This document shows positions 10,154-22,319 of a stretch of 64,000 bases of DNA, in pieces. Source of the stretch: Hypericum androsaemum (lineage: Eukaryota; Streptophyta; Magnoliopsida; Malpighiales; Hypericaceae); contig OZ023188.1 of the NCBI GenBank assembly GCA_963995505.1, positions 13,901,912 to 13,965,911 of the forward strand. The letters are read 5' to 3'. Below the pieces are notes generated by a model that saw only the letters and a program-made list of their open reading frames with translations, had not been told where the DNA came from and did no database searches. How positions within the stretch are numbered: position 1 is the first letter of the stretch; the number at the start of each line of letters is the position of its first letter. The position numbers and the translations under genes are program-made.

Positions 10154-10443
10154 GTCGTTTGTAGGGATGGCAGAAATACCCATACCTTAAAGGTCGGACA
10201 CTACCCTTACCCTACAGGTCTAGGGTATGTTGAATTTGACTGGGTCTAGGGTAGGGTATGGGTATAGGTCCATGTTTAGAAGTAGGGTATGAATCTATAG
10301 TTAGACCCTCTGGCTCGGACCCTACCTTTACATTTTTACCATATTTTAGACACTACCTTAATTAGACTCCAGTTAGACCCTAATTAGACCGTATTATAAT
10401 ATATATAATATAATTTATGGTTAACTTTAACATATTTATTATG

Positions 10444-11552
10444 GCAAATTACTCTCACGTCCCTGAGGTTTGGTCACCCTCCCCCTAGGATCCCTCACTT
10501 TTGGAAAATGATTATCCCGTCCCTAAGTTTTGATGATAATAGACTATCGGGTTTCTGGAGCCAGAATATTCCATATTCTCTGGCGATATCCTATTTGAAA
10601 AGACCAAAATGCCCTTCCTTGTTAAAAATCTTCATCCTCTTCCTGGAAATCAAAAAATTTCAATTAAAATCAACAAAATTATCTCCGTCCCCAATTTTTC
10701 ATCTTCGTCTCCAAATCTTCTTCCCCAAATCTTCTTTAAGAATTTACTAAGAAACTAAAAACCCACAAGAATTAAAAATCAAGAAAATAAAAACCCACAA
10801 AAACCCAAATCTTCTTCTCCTTCGTTGCTCGCCAACGAGGATGTGGACGAGCGGATGCTCTCCGCTTAGAACCGAAGATCCGTGGATGAGAAGATGCCCT
10901 CCGCTTAGAGTCAGAGTTTGGGGACCCTCGGGTTTGACAGAGACATGGATCCACGGGGCCTCTATGGCCCACTTCCTCGTCTCTGTCGCGGCTGCATCGT
11001 CTCTGTCGCGGCTGCCTCGTCTCTGTCGCGGTTGCCTCATCTCCGTCGCGGCTGCCTTGTCTCCATCTCGGCACCGTCATCTCCGTCCAACGCCTTCATC
11101 TCCAATCCGCCCCTTCGAAAGTTAGGGAAGAAGAGGACCGGGAGTGGGACATCTGGGTCTTAGGTGTCCAATGCGGCGGTCTCTAATGTTTTGGGTTTCT
11201 GGGTTCGAGGGATTGGGTTTAATTATACACGATTAATTATATATTTTTGATTGGATTTAATTAGATATTTTTAGTATTTAGTTAATTGAGTGTTCTTATT
11301 ATTAATTGAGATAAAATGTGAGGAAGAAGGAGTTGGAGGTAGAAGAAGAGAGGATTTTTTTTTGTTTTTTAAGTGAGAGGGGTATTTTGAATATTTCACG
11401 TGGGGGTTCACCGGAGGAAAAAGAATATTCTGGCTCTAGGGACCCAAGAGTCTATTATCATCAAAACTTAGGGGCGGGACAATCATTTTTCAAAAGTCAG
11501 GGACCCTAGGGGGAGGGTGACCAAACCTCAGGGATATGAGGGTAATTTACTC
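10444..11552. mobile_element. Non-autonomous Mutator-like element (1.1 kb) nested in the foldback element
   Basis: Terminal inverted repeats of roughly 130 bp (10444 onward and to 11552) share CCCTGAGGTTTGGTCACCCT. Perfect 11-bp flanking duplications TATTTATTATG occur at 10433-10443 and 11553-11563. The other foldback arm preserves the uninterrupted target (TTTATTATGTTATTACACAA), which confirms insertion here. Long TIRs with a 9-11 bp duplication are the Mutator signature. The interior is GC-rich with open frames on both strands, but nothing I can assign, so capture of a host gene fragment is possible but unproven. Confidence 0.85.
10981..11060. repeat. Four tandem copies of a 20-bp unit inside the Mutator-like element
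   Basis: The unit resembles CTCTGTCGCGGCTGCCTCGT. Translated, it gives an irregular SVAAASSLSRLP-type repeat, but no real protein is evident. Confidence 0.8.
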
Positions 11553-12547
11553 TATTTATTATGTTATTACACAAACGCTTAGAAGATGTCATGAATGATC
11601 GATCACTAAAAGCCGACATTCTATATATTTCTTTTATTAAATTTTTTATGTATTTCAAACTCAAAAAAAATCTTGTAGTATTGAAATTAAATTATAAAAT
11701 TTGATGTTTCATCAATTTATCATTGAATATTGATGTGTAACGTAGTACATGTCCTGAATTTATTTAAATGTTATATAAAAATTATCAAAATACAGAATGT
11801 TAAAGTGTCGGACTCTACAGACCCTGGGTCTTCAGGAGGGTAGGGTATGAATCTGACAATAAAAAATTTGTAGGGTCGAGGGTAGGGGTAGGGGTATGGG
11901 TCCAACTAAAAAAACTAGGGTATGTGTATGCTCCTACCAGTACTCTACCCTACCCATTGTCATCCCTAACCCTATCCTCTTAGAGACCAAGGTTCTACAG
12001 GATTTGCACGGTCCGACCCTTTAACGTTATACTTTTTGATAATTTTTAACTAAAAATTAATTTCTATATAAAATTTACATAAATTCAAGACATCTATTAT
12101 GTTACACATCCCATTCAATAAAAAATTAACGAAACATCAAATTTTGCAATTTTATTTTAATAGTACAAATTTTTTTCTTTTGAGTTTGAAGTACATAAAT
12201 AATTCAACAAAAAAAAAATCTAAAATGTCAACTTTTAGTGATCCATCATTCACGGGATCTTCTAAACTGGTTGTGTAATAACATAATAAAGTTAACCATA
12301 AAATATATTATATATATTATCAATAGGGTCTAACTATGATAGAGTCTAAAGTAGGGTAAAAATGTAAGAGCAGGGTCCGACCCACATGGTCTAATTACAG
12401 ATTTATACCCTACCCTAAATCCTACTTCTGAACTTGGACCTATACCCATACCCTTCCTCAGACCCAGTCAACATACCCTAGACCCATAAGATAAGGATAG
12501 GGTCCGACCTACAAGATATAAATATTTTTGCCATCTCTAGTCCTTTG

Positions 12548-13101
12548 TTAGAGGCTGTCACCCGACACGCCCAGGTGAGGGGCAATTTTAGTTTAGTTTT
12601 TGTTCTCTTATATTTGCATTTTTTCCAGCCTAACGAGGTTAAGGATTGGCCACCATTGTGGCTAATCTTAGAACCCGGAAAAGATTTCTACGAGAAGGAA
12701 GGATAGTCTTGGTCAATTTCATGGCATATTTTTTAAAAATATATTTAAAATCGAGTGAATTCTGTTTATAACCAATTTTCTTGATAGTATATTTTTAATT
12801 CATAAGGTTTGTAAACTTAATTTTTAAAAATATTTTTAGTATATTTAAGGAAGACACTCTGCAGAAGCCACAAAACCTCTTTACATGCGTGCGAGAGAAG
12901 TTGCTCTGACCAACCATTTAATATCTTGGAAACTCTCTCTTTCAAGTTTCAACTCCCTAAATGTAGCACTTATAAAAAGAAATTAAAAACTTAAGAAAAA
13001 ACTCCGTAAAATGTAGCTTTTTTTTTACGCTGAATCATGTACGGTCCCACTAATATGCAATTGTTTATCCAGTCTATTTGGTCAATTAATTTAGTTTCGA
13101 C
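12548..13101. other. Intergenic AT-rich sequence
   Basis: No gene or element boundary could be recognised. Confidence 0.55.
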
Positions 13102-13419
13102 AGTTTGTTTGGAACCAATTCTGATAGAAAAGAAATTCCATTTCTAATTCCTAATGGTAATGAAAAAGAATCACTTTTTTATTTTCTTGTTTGGAACCAT
13201 AAGTTAAATTTTGAGAATTGATTTGAAATATTACATAAACACCTTCCTAACAATCCCATGTGAGATAGAAAAGTTTCCTTCAAAGGATATAATAGATATT
13301 TTACTACCAAATCTGGTTTAGTCCTCTACAAATCTGACCTAATTTCAAAGAAATTCTAAATCCGGACTTTTAAACAAAATAAGAATTTCTTTCCTAAAAT
13401 ATTTGGTTCCAAACAAACT
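13102..13419. mobile_element. Small TIR element (MITE), ~318 bp
   Basis: The ends AGTTTGTTTGGAACCA and TGGTTCCAAACAAACT are inverted copies. The interior is AT-rich and non-coding. I found no clear target-site duplication, so the superfamily is uncertain. Confidence 0.6.
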
Positions 13420-14061
13420 AAGTTTTTTAAAACTTCGGAAAGGAATTCCGTTTTCCATTTTTAAGCCTTTTCAAAGAGACTATGAAAGAAAACAAAATAC
13501 TCTAATAACTATTTAACATTTTTAGGTTTAAACTTGGTTGATAAGTATTCGGTTCTATAAATTTTGTACTATTAAATGTCCGCACGAGTTCTCTCTATTT
13601 CAAAGTACCAATTTAATTCGTTCCGTTGGAGATTACGTTCTACTTCAAAAAGCAAGCGGTGAACATAAAATGATTCTTTTCATCTCTGCAAAATATTACA
13701 GATTTATGAAAAAAAATATATATTCTTTTCCGCCTCGTCATTATCGTTGAGCTCCGAGATTGAACCGACTTCTCGTAAAATTTGATACAGGAAATGATGA
13801 AGAGAAATGCTATATTTTCTTGCTTATCAAACATTTTCACTCGGTTTTGAGATAATCTTTTAATTTTGAGAACAACCGGACCGGCTAATTTTGCTAGAAG
13901 GAAAAAAATAAAAAAAAATTTACAATGGTGAATCCAAAAGTCATTTGGTAAAAAAAAATTTCATGATGCATTTCTATATGGTTCGCTTCTTTTCTTTCTC
14001 GCATAATTTATAAGAAATATAAAATGTTACGGAATCGTAACTCGAGGCAAAAGCCCATATA
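13420..14061. other. Upstream region of TRM4
   Basis: AT-rich sequence with no gene. Gene-like leader composition begins near 14062, and a GA-rich 5' UTR repeat lies at about 14215-14239. Confidence 0.55.
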
Positions 14062-14271
14062 TTGGGCCCAGCCCACTCTCGTTCAGTAACCACCAGGAGG
14101 ATAGTTTCGGCAGTTTACCCCAAAACAAAAACCCCAACCCCCATAGAAACCCCTCTCCACAACCACCTACACTTCGCTTTCTTCCCCATTCTAAATCTCC
14201 GAGACAGGAAGAGGGAGGGAGAGAGAGAGAGAGAGAGAGGCTCTCTCAGGCCGAGGGGGGAAGAAGGAGAG

Positions 14272-17200
14272 ATGGGAAGAGGAAGAGGGGGCAAGTCCCG
14301 CACCCAACGAAGGCACTTCCGGGACGGTAGGGACAACGCCTGGAAGCGCCCCAGGCCGGACGGATGCTCCTCCGATCCCAAAAACCCCTCGTGGCAGCCC
14401 TTCGCCACTCATAACCAAGCCTTCGACGACTACTACAAGGTCCCGCGCTTCTTTTATCTTTGTGTTAACTTCTGCTTTTGCCAAGTGCGCGCGTGTAATG
14501 TTGTTCTGGTTGGTTGTGTGTAGGAGCAAGGGATTGTTTTGGATGACGAGTGGGACACGTTCGTGGAGGTGCTTCGTTCCCCGCTGCCTGCCGCGTTCAG
14601 GATCAATTCCAGGTTAAGCTGCTGTGCTGGTTCTCTGTTTTTTACTCTTTCGTTTCTGGATAGCTATTGCCTCTTTAGTGTGGAAGTTTGGACGCTGATT
14701 CGATGGTGTGAATCGGAAGTAGTTTTGTTTTCCGAGCTGTTATGTTATTGAATTTCGGGAAACAAAGTTGTGAAGTGACGTTTGAAATTCCGTTTTCTAA
14801 AGAAAATTCATTTTGCAGTAGCCAGTTTTGCACGGACATCAAGCTGCAGCTGGAAAACGACTTTTCGAAATCTCTTCAAGCTGAGGTAGGTTGCGTTGTT
14901 GTTCGGGTAGTTGATTGTTGGTAATGGTAGCTCATACAGGTAGCAATAATGAAAATTCTGTCTCAGAATAATGATGGAAGTGAGGTGGAGGCTATCAGAC
15001 CGTTGCCTTGGTACCCTGGTAACCTTGCTTGGCATTCAAACTATTCTCGTATGCAGCTCAGAAAGAACCAAACTCTTGAAAGGTAAATCTTTTTCTGCCA
15101 GCTACGTCGTTTACCTGTGTTGCTCTTTGCTTTAGCAAGTTACTTTCTTCAAAACGAATGACTGCCTGGAACATGTATCAGGTTTCATGAGTTCTTGAAG
15201 CTGGAGAATGAGATTGGAAACATAACTAGGCAGGAGGCTGTTAGCATGGTGAGTAAAGTCTTTTTCGGAGTTATAGAAATAGGAGTTCTGTTTGTCTAAC
15301 ACGAACCTTGACATCTACGCTCATACTGCTTGTTATTGATCTTATATCACTTCCAAGTATGTGCCGATGAAAAGTTTGTCATTTGTGATGCAGGTGCCTC
15401 CATTGTTCCTCGACGTTCAGCCGGACCATTTCGTTCTTGACAGTAAGGAAGACACTGTTCTTCCTTATTGATATACTGGATTGCTTCTTACAAATGTCTG
15501 TAACTTTTGTTCAGCACTATACTGTGTGTATTAATTCCCTTGCTACTTTTACCTATTTGTAGTGTGTGCTGCGCCTGGTTCAAAGACATTCCAGCTTCTT
15601 GAGATAATATACCAATCAATGGAACCAGGAACTCTGCCTGATGGGATGGTGAGTCTTGTTTAGTTATAGATTATCTTTTTGTACAATGCAGATTTTCATC
15701 TCTTCCTCTCTCTCCCCCTCTCCAAAAAACAATTTGGTTCACATGGAGCTTCTTGTAGTCATGAAACGTGGGAATTTATTCCTTGCTGATTTATATGTTT
15801 TTTAGTTGCGTTTGACTTATGCTTTTCTCTCAAATCTTATGTTTTCCAGGTTATTGCTAATGATCTTGATGTTCAAAGATGCAATCTTCTTATCCATCAA
15901 ACAAAGAGAATGTGCACTGCCAACTTAGTTGTCACAAATAATGAAGCCCAACAGCTCCCTAGCTGCCGCTCAAGCAAAGGTTGCTCCAAAGCTCCTGAAA
16001 TGGAATTCAAGCCACCCATTTGTCAACTTCTCTTTGACCGTGTCTTATGTGATGTACCCTGCAGTGGAGATGGTACCCTCCGCAAGGCTCCTGATTTGTG
16101 GAGGAAATGGTTGGGTTCTTTTATCACTTCCATTGACTCAAGTAACAGTCTGATCCAGTATTGTCCTGGGATTGAATTTCTTGCTTCCTCTGTCACAGGA
16201 GTTCAGGGATGGGCAATGGGCTACATAGCCTGCAAATTCAGATAGCAATGAGAGGTATTAAATGATTCTAGATGGCTATTAATTAGATTCTGAAATAATA
16301 TGAAAACCTGACAGGAAATCCAACAATTTGCCACAGCAACTTTTCCGTTATACCATGACCTTTCTCATTTCAACTAATAGCAGTCGAATAGGTGGTCTCA
16401 AAGCTTTAATTCGAATTTATTGCTTGGACATTTACTCAATTTACATCTGTATGTGTATGTAAATATTATATAAAGTATCTATCCCCTTTCCGTTTAAGTT
16501 GATAAAAGCTCGTATACTTGCTCCAGACTTGATTGTTCCTTGTAACTGCTAATTTAAGATGCCAATGTGATGGATCAGGAATCAAGCTGTTATAGTATAT
16601 GTATTCAGTTGGAAATCCTCTGCTGTGATTAGTGTTCATCCGATTTCAGTCCAATTTTTCTGTTTTGGGCTTATGGGTTACTTGCATCCTTAAACAAGCT
16701 GATGTACGCTTTGCTTAATGTTTCAGTTGAAAGCTGTCTTAACTAATTTTCATATGTTTTTTCTATCCTAGTCTTTTATTCTTGTAATTGTATAGATCAG
16801 CTTGATTTAGAATGAGGCAGATGCCTGATTGGTGTATTAATTGCCACAGGTCTATCCTTGCTCAAAGTTGGTGGCAAGATGGTTTACTCAACCTGCTCGA
16901 TGAATCCAGTGGAGAACGAGGCTGTGGTTGCTGAGGTATTATATAAAATTTCTGAAATTTATTTTTGCAATATCCAAATTTTCTGGCCATTGGACTCCTT
17001 GTATACTTGCACGTGCATGTATCTGTGTGCATCTCTTTCCCGTTTTGGCGTTTTCATTATTGTTTTTCATTTTCTACTCGTGTCTTGTTTTCTCTAGGTT
17101 CTTCGGAGGTGTTGTGGATCTGTCGAACTTGTTGACGTCTCCAGTGAGCTTCCTCAACTTGTTCGCCGACCAGGTTTTAGAAGTTGGAAGGTTTGCTCTC

Positions 17201-20200
17201 TCCACATTGTTCCTTTCCGAATTATGTTAGATATAACCATTTGAAGTTGATTTTTATGCTGTGGGACCTGGGAAACTAAAGTAGTGTTCATAGAGCTTGT
17301 ATATTCTTTTTCGTTGAGGTTCCTGCATCAATGCTTAATGCTGCAGTTGGGGATGCCAATCTTAGGATAATAATTTCCTTCCAATACTAAATCTTAAGTC
17401 CATCTTCTACTACAGCAGTGGCTGAGCATGTCTATACGGAGGAAGCAGACCTTTGCATGATACAGTTTTTTAAAAAAGGAAAATTTTATATAAGGATCAT
17501 ATATAAGATTTTTTTCTCATGCTACAGACTAAGGTTGATTTGTAGAGCAGATGTCAATGCATCATGAGTTCGATATTTGCAGACGAGGAGGTTGTTAGAA
17601 GCTTTTGCATAGGGAATGCACTCTTTCCTCTTTAAACATGTAATTGGAAGATTAGAATGCCAAAAGTTGTTTTAATTCAGACTTGTTAGAAACATAAGGA
17701 ATGTACTCATCCTCTTATAATCTTACCCTCTTCTAACTGAATAACGTGTCAATAGACAACCCTTTTAGTAAAAATCAGAGAAAGCCCTTTTAGTAGTGTT
17801 GTCTATCGAAACAAATTCTGTTCATAATTAACATTTCAGTCCTCCTCTTCTGTACTTGTATATCAGATCCTCTGCTTTGGGGACAGTTTTGGTTGGAGTG
17901 CAATCCCACACTGATAAGTTGTTTGCTCAATTGGCACAACCGATTGCCTTAAGGGTCTTGGATTTGATATGGAATTTCTGCAGCTTTTCTCTGAAAGGAA
18001 GTAGCTTCTGAAACTAATTGGACCAATGGCCACTGATATTCTTGAAGCGATTTCGGAATTGCTACCAGCACCAGTTCGCAATTAGTATTCAGTTCTTTGC
18101 TCTCTTTTCTGACATAATTTTCTTCTGGATGCAGGTACGTGACAAAAGTATTTGGTTATCTTCTCACAGAGATGCCACAAAATTTTCTAGACATGGGATA
18201 CTTGCTAGTCTGTTTCCTTCTGGGAAAAGCTATCCGTCATCAGAAAATAAAGAACAGAACAATGAGAGAGTTGATGGTCAAAATTCGAATGATGGGACTC
18301 ATCCAGTGGAGGATTCTGAAATTTTGAGCGAAGATGAGAAGTTTGAAGTGTCTGATCTTCCACTAGAACGTTGCATGAGGATAGTCCCTCATGATCAGAA
18401 CAGTGGCGCCTTCTTCATTGCCGTGCTGAAGAAAGTTTCTCCTTTACCAGGTTATTCCATGCACTATTTAGTCTTTATCATGTTATCATTCCAATATTTT
18501 CTATTTCAATTCTCTATTTCATGATCATTTTTTGTTGGCTATGTAGATTGTGTAGTTCAGAGCAGCTCAGTTATTTATGTCTTCTTTGCTTTCTTGGCAA
18601 TATGTAATAGATCTTGTCATGCCTTGTGCTGCAGCAATTCAAGAGAAACCTGCTAAGCTAAGGAAATCAAATAACAAAAGGTACCACTCGCAAGAAAAAC
18701 TAGCTGATCAGGTTGTCGAAGATAATGAGGCCCTGGAGGCAATCTCTGAAGATGCTGCAATGGAGAGTTCATCTGCACTAGCTTCGGAAAATGATTTGAT
18801 TGGTAACAATTCCGAGAAGATACCTCTGGAAACTGATCCTCACAACAATTCCGACGAAAATGATATGTCAGAAGCTCAAGAAACCGTGAGTGTTGAAACT
18901 GAATGTGGCGAAGCTCAAGAAGATGTAAATGGAGTTACTGAATCTGGAAAGGCCATTGGAAAGAGGAAATTGCAAATGCAGGGTAGATGGAAAGGAGTGG
19001 ATCCTGTTCTTTTCTTCAAAGATGAAGCAATTATCAATAGTATAAGGGCATTTTATGGTATTGATGAATCGTTTCCTTTTGAGGGCCACTTGATTTCCAG
19101 AAACATTGACAACAACCATGTCAAGAGGATATACTATGTTTCAAGGTCTGTTAAAAATGTTCTTGAGCTTAATTTCCTTGCTGGGCAGCAACTTAAGATT
19201 GCGTCCGTCGGCCTGAAGATGTTTGTAAGTAACTCTGCTTCTTTTCTTTTATTTTATGAATTTGCAGCAATTTATTTTATGGCCTGAAGATGTGCCCCTT
19301 ATGAGTCAAGGAGCATGTCTGTTCCATTGTTGGTTGTCACATGACTGATGCACTTAAATTCTCATCTTGGCACTATAGTGTAGGACCATTACCCTGGTGA
19401 AATGGTACGTCGCCTTATAAACTTCAATATCTGATGTGGAGGTTTTAAGGCGTTGTTGGAAAAAAATGTTCAAGTCCTTGTTGGTCAGAGTGCTATTTTA
19501 GAACTGGAATCTTGCATAGCCTTAAGGTTGATTTTGGAAATCAAGTAAATGTTTCGATGGCGGAGCCTATCTGGCAATCTTGAAACTCGGAGCATTATTT
19601 ATCACTTTCTGCAGCTTTTTTGGTCATTGCTGCAAGCTCTTTGGATTTCTTTCGAGGAAATAAAGTGCTTGATCTTGTTGGTCAAATGAACAAGATCTCT
19701 CTGTTATGAATGGCACTGTTCACTTTAGTTGCTAAACCATGCAATCTATTGAACTGCAAAACTTGGATCCATCTCCACCTCATATACTGAAGGTTCTTAG
19801 ATTGTTACATATTGGATCACCCCTGAGTTTGTTTTCCTTGCTTGCTTGATAGGAACGACAATCTTCAAGAGAAGGTTCTGATGCTCCATGTTCATTTCGA
19901 ATATCCTCTGAAGGATTGCCGGTGATTCTTCCATACATCACCAGACAGATCCTTTACTCATCTCTTGCAGACTTCAAGCATCTTTTGCAGTATAAATCTA
20001 TCAAGTTTAGCGACTTTGTGGATCCTGAATTTGGTGATCTGGCATCTAAGCTAATGATGGGCTGCTGCGTGATAGTTTTGAAAGGTACGTTTGTCTGACC
20101 TAATGTTCTGATGAGAAGTTGGCCTGTCAAGAGTGCTCACCTTTTACTCTCATCAGCAGATGGCAAGATATCGTCGGAATCCACCAAGGTTGACTCCTCA

Positions 20201-20392
20201 ACAATAGCCATAGGCTGCTGGAAGGGCAGAGGCAGTTTGACTGTGATGGTCACTGCAATTGACTGCCAAGAACTGCTAGAAAGACTATCGGTGCGTATCG
20301 ATGGCACATCGTCTTTGCGGCAAAGAAACGACGACGGGGTTGAAGTGCAGAAGGTGAATGGAGTCGACGAGGAGATTCCAGAAACCTGCTAA
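14272..20392 (+). CDS. TRM4: tRNA (cytosine-5)-methyltransferase, TRM4/NSUN2 family (15 coding exons)
   Basis: It transfers methyl from S-adenosylmethionine to C5 of cytosines in tRNA and some mRNAs, mainly in the nucleus. Coding exons: 14272-14439, 14524-14612, 14819-14885, 14967-15082, 15182-15248, 15394-15442, 15563-15648, 15850-16109, 16199-16254, 16850-16935, 17098-17190, 18135-18450, 18635-19224, 19853-20084, 20157-20392. All junctions are GT-AG and keep phase, giving 836 residues, close to plant TRM4 (~800). Visible motifs: basic N-terminus, SAM-binding AAPGSKT (188-194), DVPCSGDGT with Cys285 (motif IV) and [12 protein letters not shown] with Cys335 (motif VI nucleophile), the 50-residue spacing being that of NSUN2. 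An acidic low-complexity linker (about 410-570) precedes a conserved C-terminal domain ending EEIPETC. The start follows a GA-rich leader and opens [16 protein letters not shown], as in the family. No lesion was seen. Confidence 0.95.
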
Positions 20393-20899
20393 ATTGGCTG
20401 CTGTAACATAGCATTGCCCTGATGTCAGAAGGGTATCGGATCGTCTGAATCCTTTTCGCTCATTGTTCTTACTGTTTTAATTTAGTAAACTGTCGTGCTC
20501 AAATGCTCGTTAGTTTGGGTGAAGCAGTACCATAAGACCCGAGATTTTCCCACAAAATTTGAGTTAAATGTTTCGCAAACTGTGGTCAAACATAAATGTT
20601 TCTAGTTGTAATATCAAGGGGCCTTCTCTATTTATGATCATAAACGAATTTTAAGAGTCCGAAATGAGTCTTGAATAAGTCCACTATATTTATATTTAGA
20701 GTAGAATATGGTCGTTTATTATTTAAGTTGATTCTCCCAATAATATGTTTTACATAGAAACGCTTAATTTGTTACCCAACAGATGGATTTTATTTACAAG
20801 CATTAACTACATGCATTAATTACAAGCATTGAAAATTTAACAAGCATCTTGCATCTCTTTTGACAATTTGGCTCCATCAAATGCCTGATAAACGGGAGT
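20393..20899. other. TRM4 3' flank
   Basis: Probable 3' UTR and terminator sequence for TRM4, then AT-rich spacer. No other gene seen. Confidence 0.6.
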
Positions 20900-20908
20900 A
20901 CTAATTAC

Positions 20909-21360
20909 GGGTCTGGATTGGGCACGGAATGCTCAGATTCCGAACCGTTCGGAATGAAGACACGCGGGGACTTTTTTGCAAACGCGCTAAAATTTCGGGA
21001 CCAAAATGAAAAAAGCCACGCACAAACGCAGGCCGGATACAAATGCCATTATCACGTGACTGCGCATGCCAGTATCACATAACTGCGCATGCCACTATCA
21101 CATAACTACGCATGCCAGTGTGACCTTTTTGCAAAAATGCTAAAATATGGGGGACCAAAATGAAAAAAACCACGCGCGCCATTATCATCAACGGGACTTG
21201 CCACTGTCACAAAATACACATGCCATTATCACATAACTGCGCTTGCCATCATCACATAACTGCACTCGCCATTATCACATAACTACGCTTGCCACTGCGG
21301 TCCCCCTTCACTCCAAACCGTACGGAATCAATCCCTTCACTCCGTGCTCAATCCAGACCC
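20909..21360. mobile_element. Mutator-like MITE with an internal minisatellite
   Basis: The inverted ends GGGTCTGGATTGGGCACGGA and its partner (GGGTCTGGATTGAGCACGGA, reverse complement) are bounded by perfect 9-bp duplications ACTAATTAC (20900-20908 and 21361-21369). The interior holds about nine imperfect copies of a ~23-bp unit (GCCATTATCACATAACTGCG), the same motif, reversed, as the large array at 22.3-23.3 kb. Confidence 0.85.
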
Positions 21361-21391
21361 ACTAATTACAAGCATGCAAAGTCTTACAATA

Positions 21392-21774
21392 TGTCACGAA
21401 CCCAGCTGATCATCCACGTGGAGGTTGTCCATATTTTTAGGAGTTTGTTATTTCTGGTTGCTTAAGCATCGAGGTTGTTATCTTAGTAAATTATTCCACA
21501 ATAATAGGAATAGCCACGTTCAAGTTCGAATAGTGGTTATGGGAAGATTGAGTCCACTGCCCTAGGAGCAGTATAAGTATCGCATTTGTTTATGTAATTT
21601 GATTATCAAATGAAATGAAATATATTATCATTCTCCCATTTATCTCTATCTTCTTCATTCTCTGATTTCTATTATCTCTACTATTTTCCTATTCTGAATT
21701 CTATTTCAGTTATTCTATCATTCTCACCTTCAATTCTCTTCCCACCTAAACTCTTTTCTTTCAAGATCGTTATA
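21392..21774 (+). repeat. Solo LTR of the short LTR element family
   Basis: This is a 383-bp copy of the LTRs at 4876 and 5989, same orientation, with no internal region. Its flanks are CAATA (left, 21387-21391) and TTATT (right, 21775-21779). They are not each other's duplicate, but they are exactly the two flanks of the full element, exchanged. Confidence 0.9.
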
Positions 21775-22309
21775 TTATTGAAGAATTGGAAATGCTAGGG
21801 ATGTGTAGGGTTTTTCGGGAACGTTGATGGATTTTTATCTTTTTAAGACAGAATAGGTTAGAGCTGAATTGGGATATGTTTGAGTTCATGATCTGAATTA
21901 GAGTTTTTCATTGTTACTGGTTGCAGCAACTTATCAGTTGCCTAACTTGCTGCACATTTTCTCCATTTCATTGCAGCAAGTTATGGAGATGCTTAGAGAC
22001 AAAAGACAAGATCCCCAGAACCTATAACACAATTCCACTACTTGCAAACACACTTCGACAGAAAAGAGAGATTAGGTCAAGGAATTACGAGGTTGGGTCA
22101 GTAGATGTCGTCGACGATGGAGGCGCCGGCGAGGAGAGAAAAAGACATGGGGATTCAATGTCTTGAAATTAATCTTACGTATTGTAATTTTTTAATCTTT
22201 GTAAGTATTTTTTTTGATCTTGATTTTCAATTGATCTTCGTGGCTGTGTTCTTCGTGGCTATTCATTCCCTTTTTAATCTTGTCAAAATGATACGTTGAA
22301 TTGATTGTT
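21775..22309. other. Spacer between solo LTR and minisatellite
   Basis: It contains short open stretches (for example around 21921-22166) and intron-like TTGCAG sites, but no protein family is recognisable. If the swapped-flank model is right, 21775 onward was once contiguous with 4875, the intron after the OST48 exon. Confidence 0.5.
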
Positions 22310-22319
22310 CAATTTTCTA

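Larger units (their letters stand above)
10162..12539. mobile_element. hAT-like foldback element made of two inverted copies, with a nested Mutator-like element
   Basis: The left end TAGGGATGGCAGAAATA and right end (reverse complement TAGAGATGGCAAAAATA) form the outer termini. Similar 8-bp sequences flank it (GTCGTTTG at 10154-10161, GTCCTTTG at 12540-12547), a hAT-type target duplication with one mismatch. The left arm, about 700 bp once the nested insert is removed, ends at TGTCATCCCTA (11968) and looks like a complete small element. The right part (about 11969-12539) is an inverted, slightly shorter copy. Both arms are rich in GGGTAGGGTATGGGTA-like motifs typical of a common plant hAT MITE group. 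No transposase is present. Confidence 0.75.
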
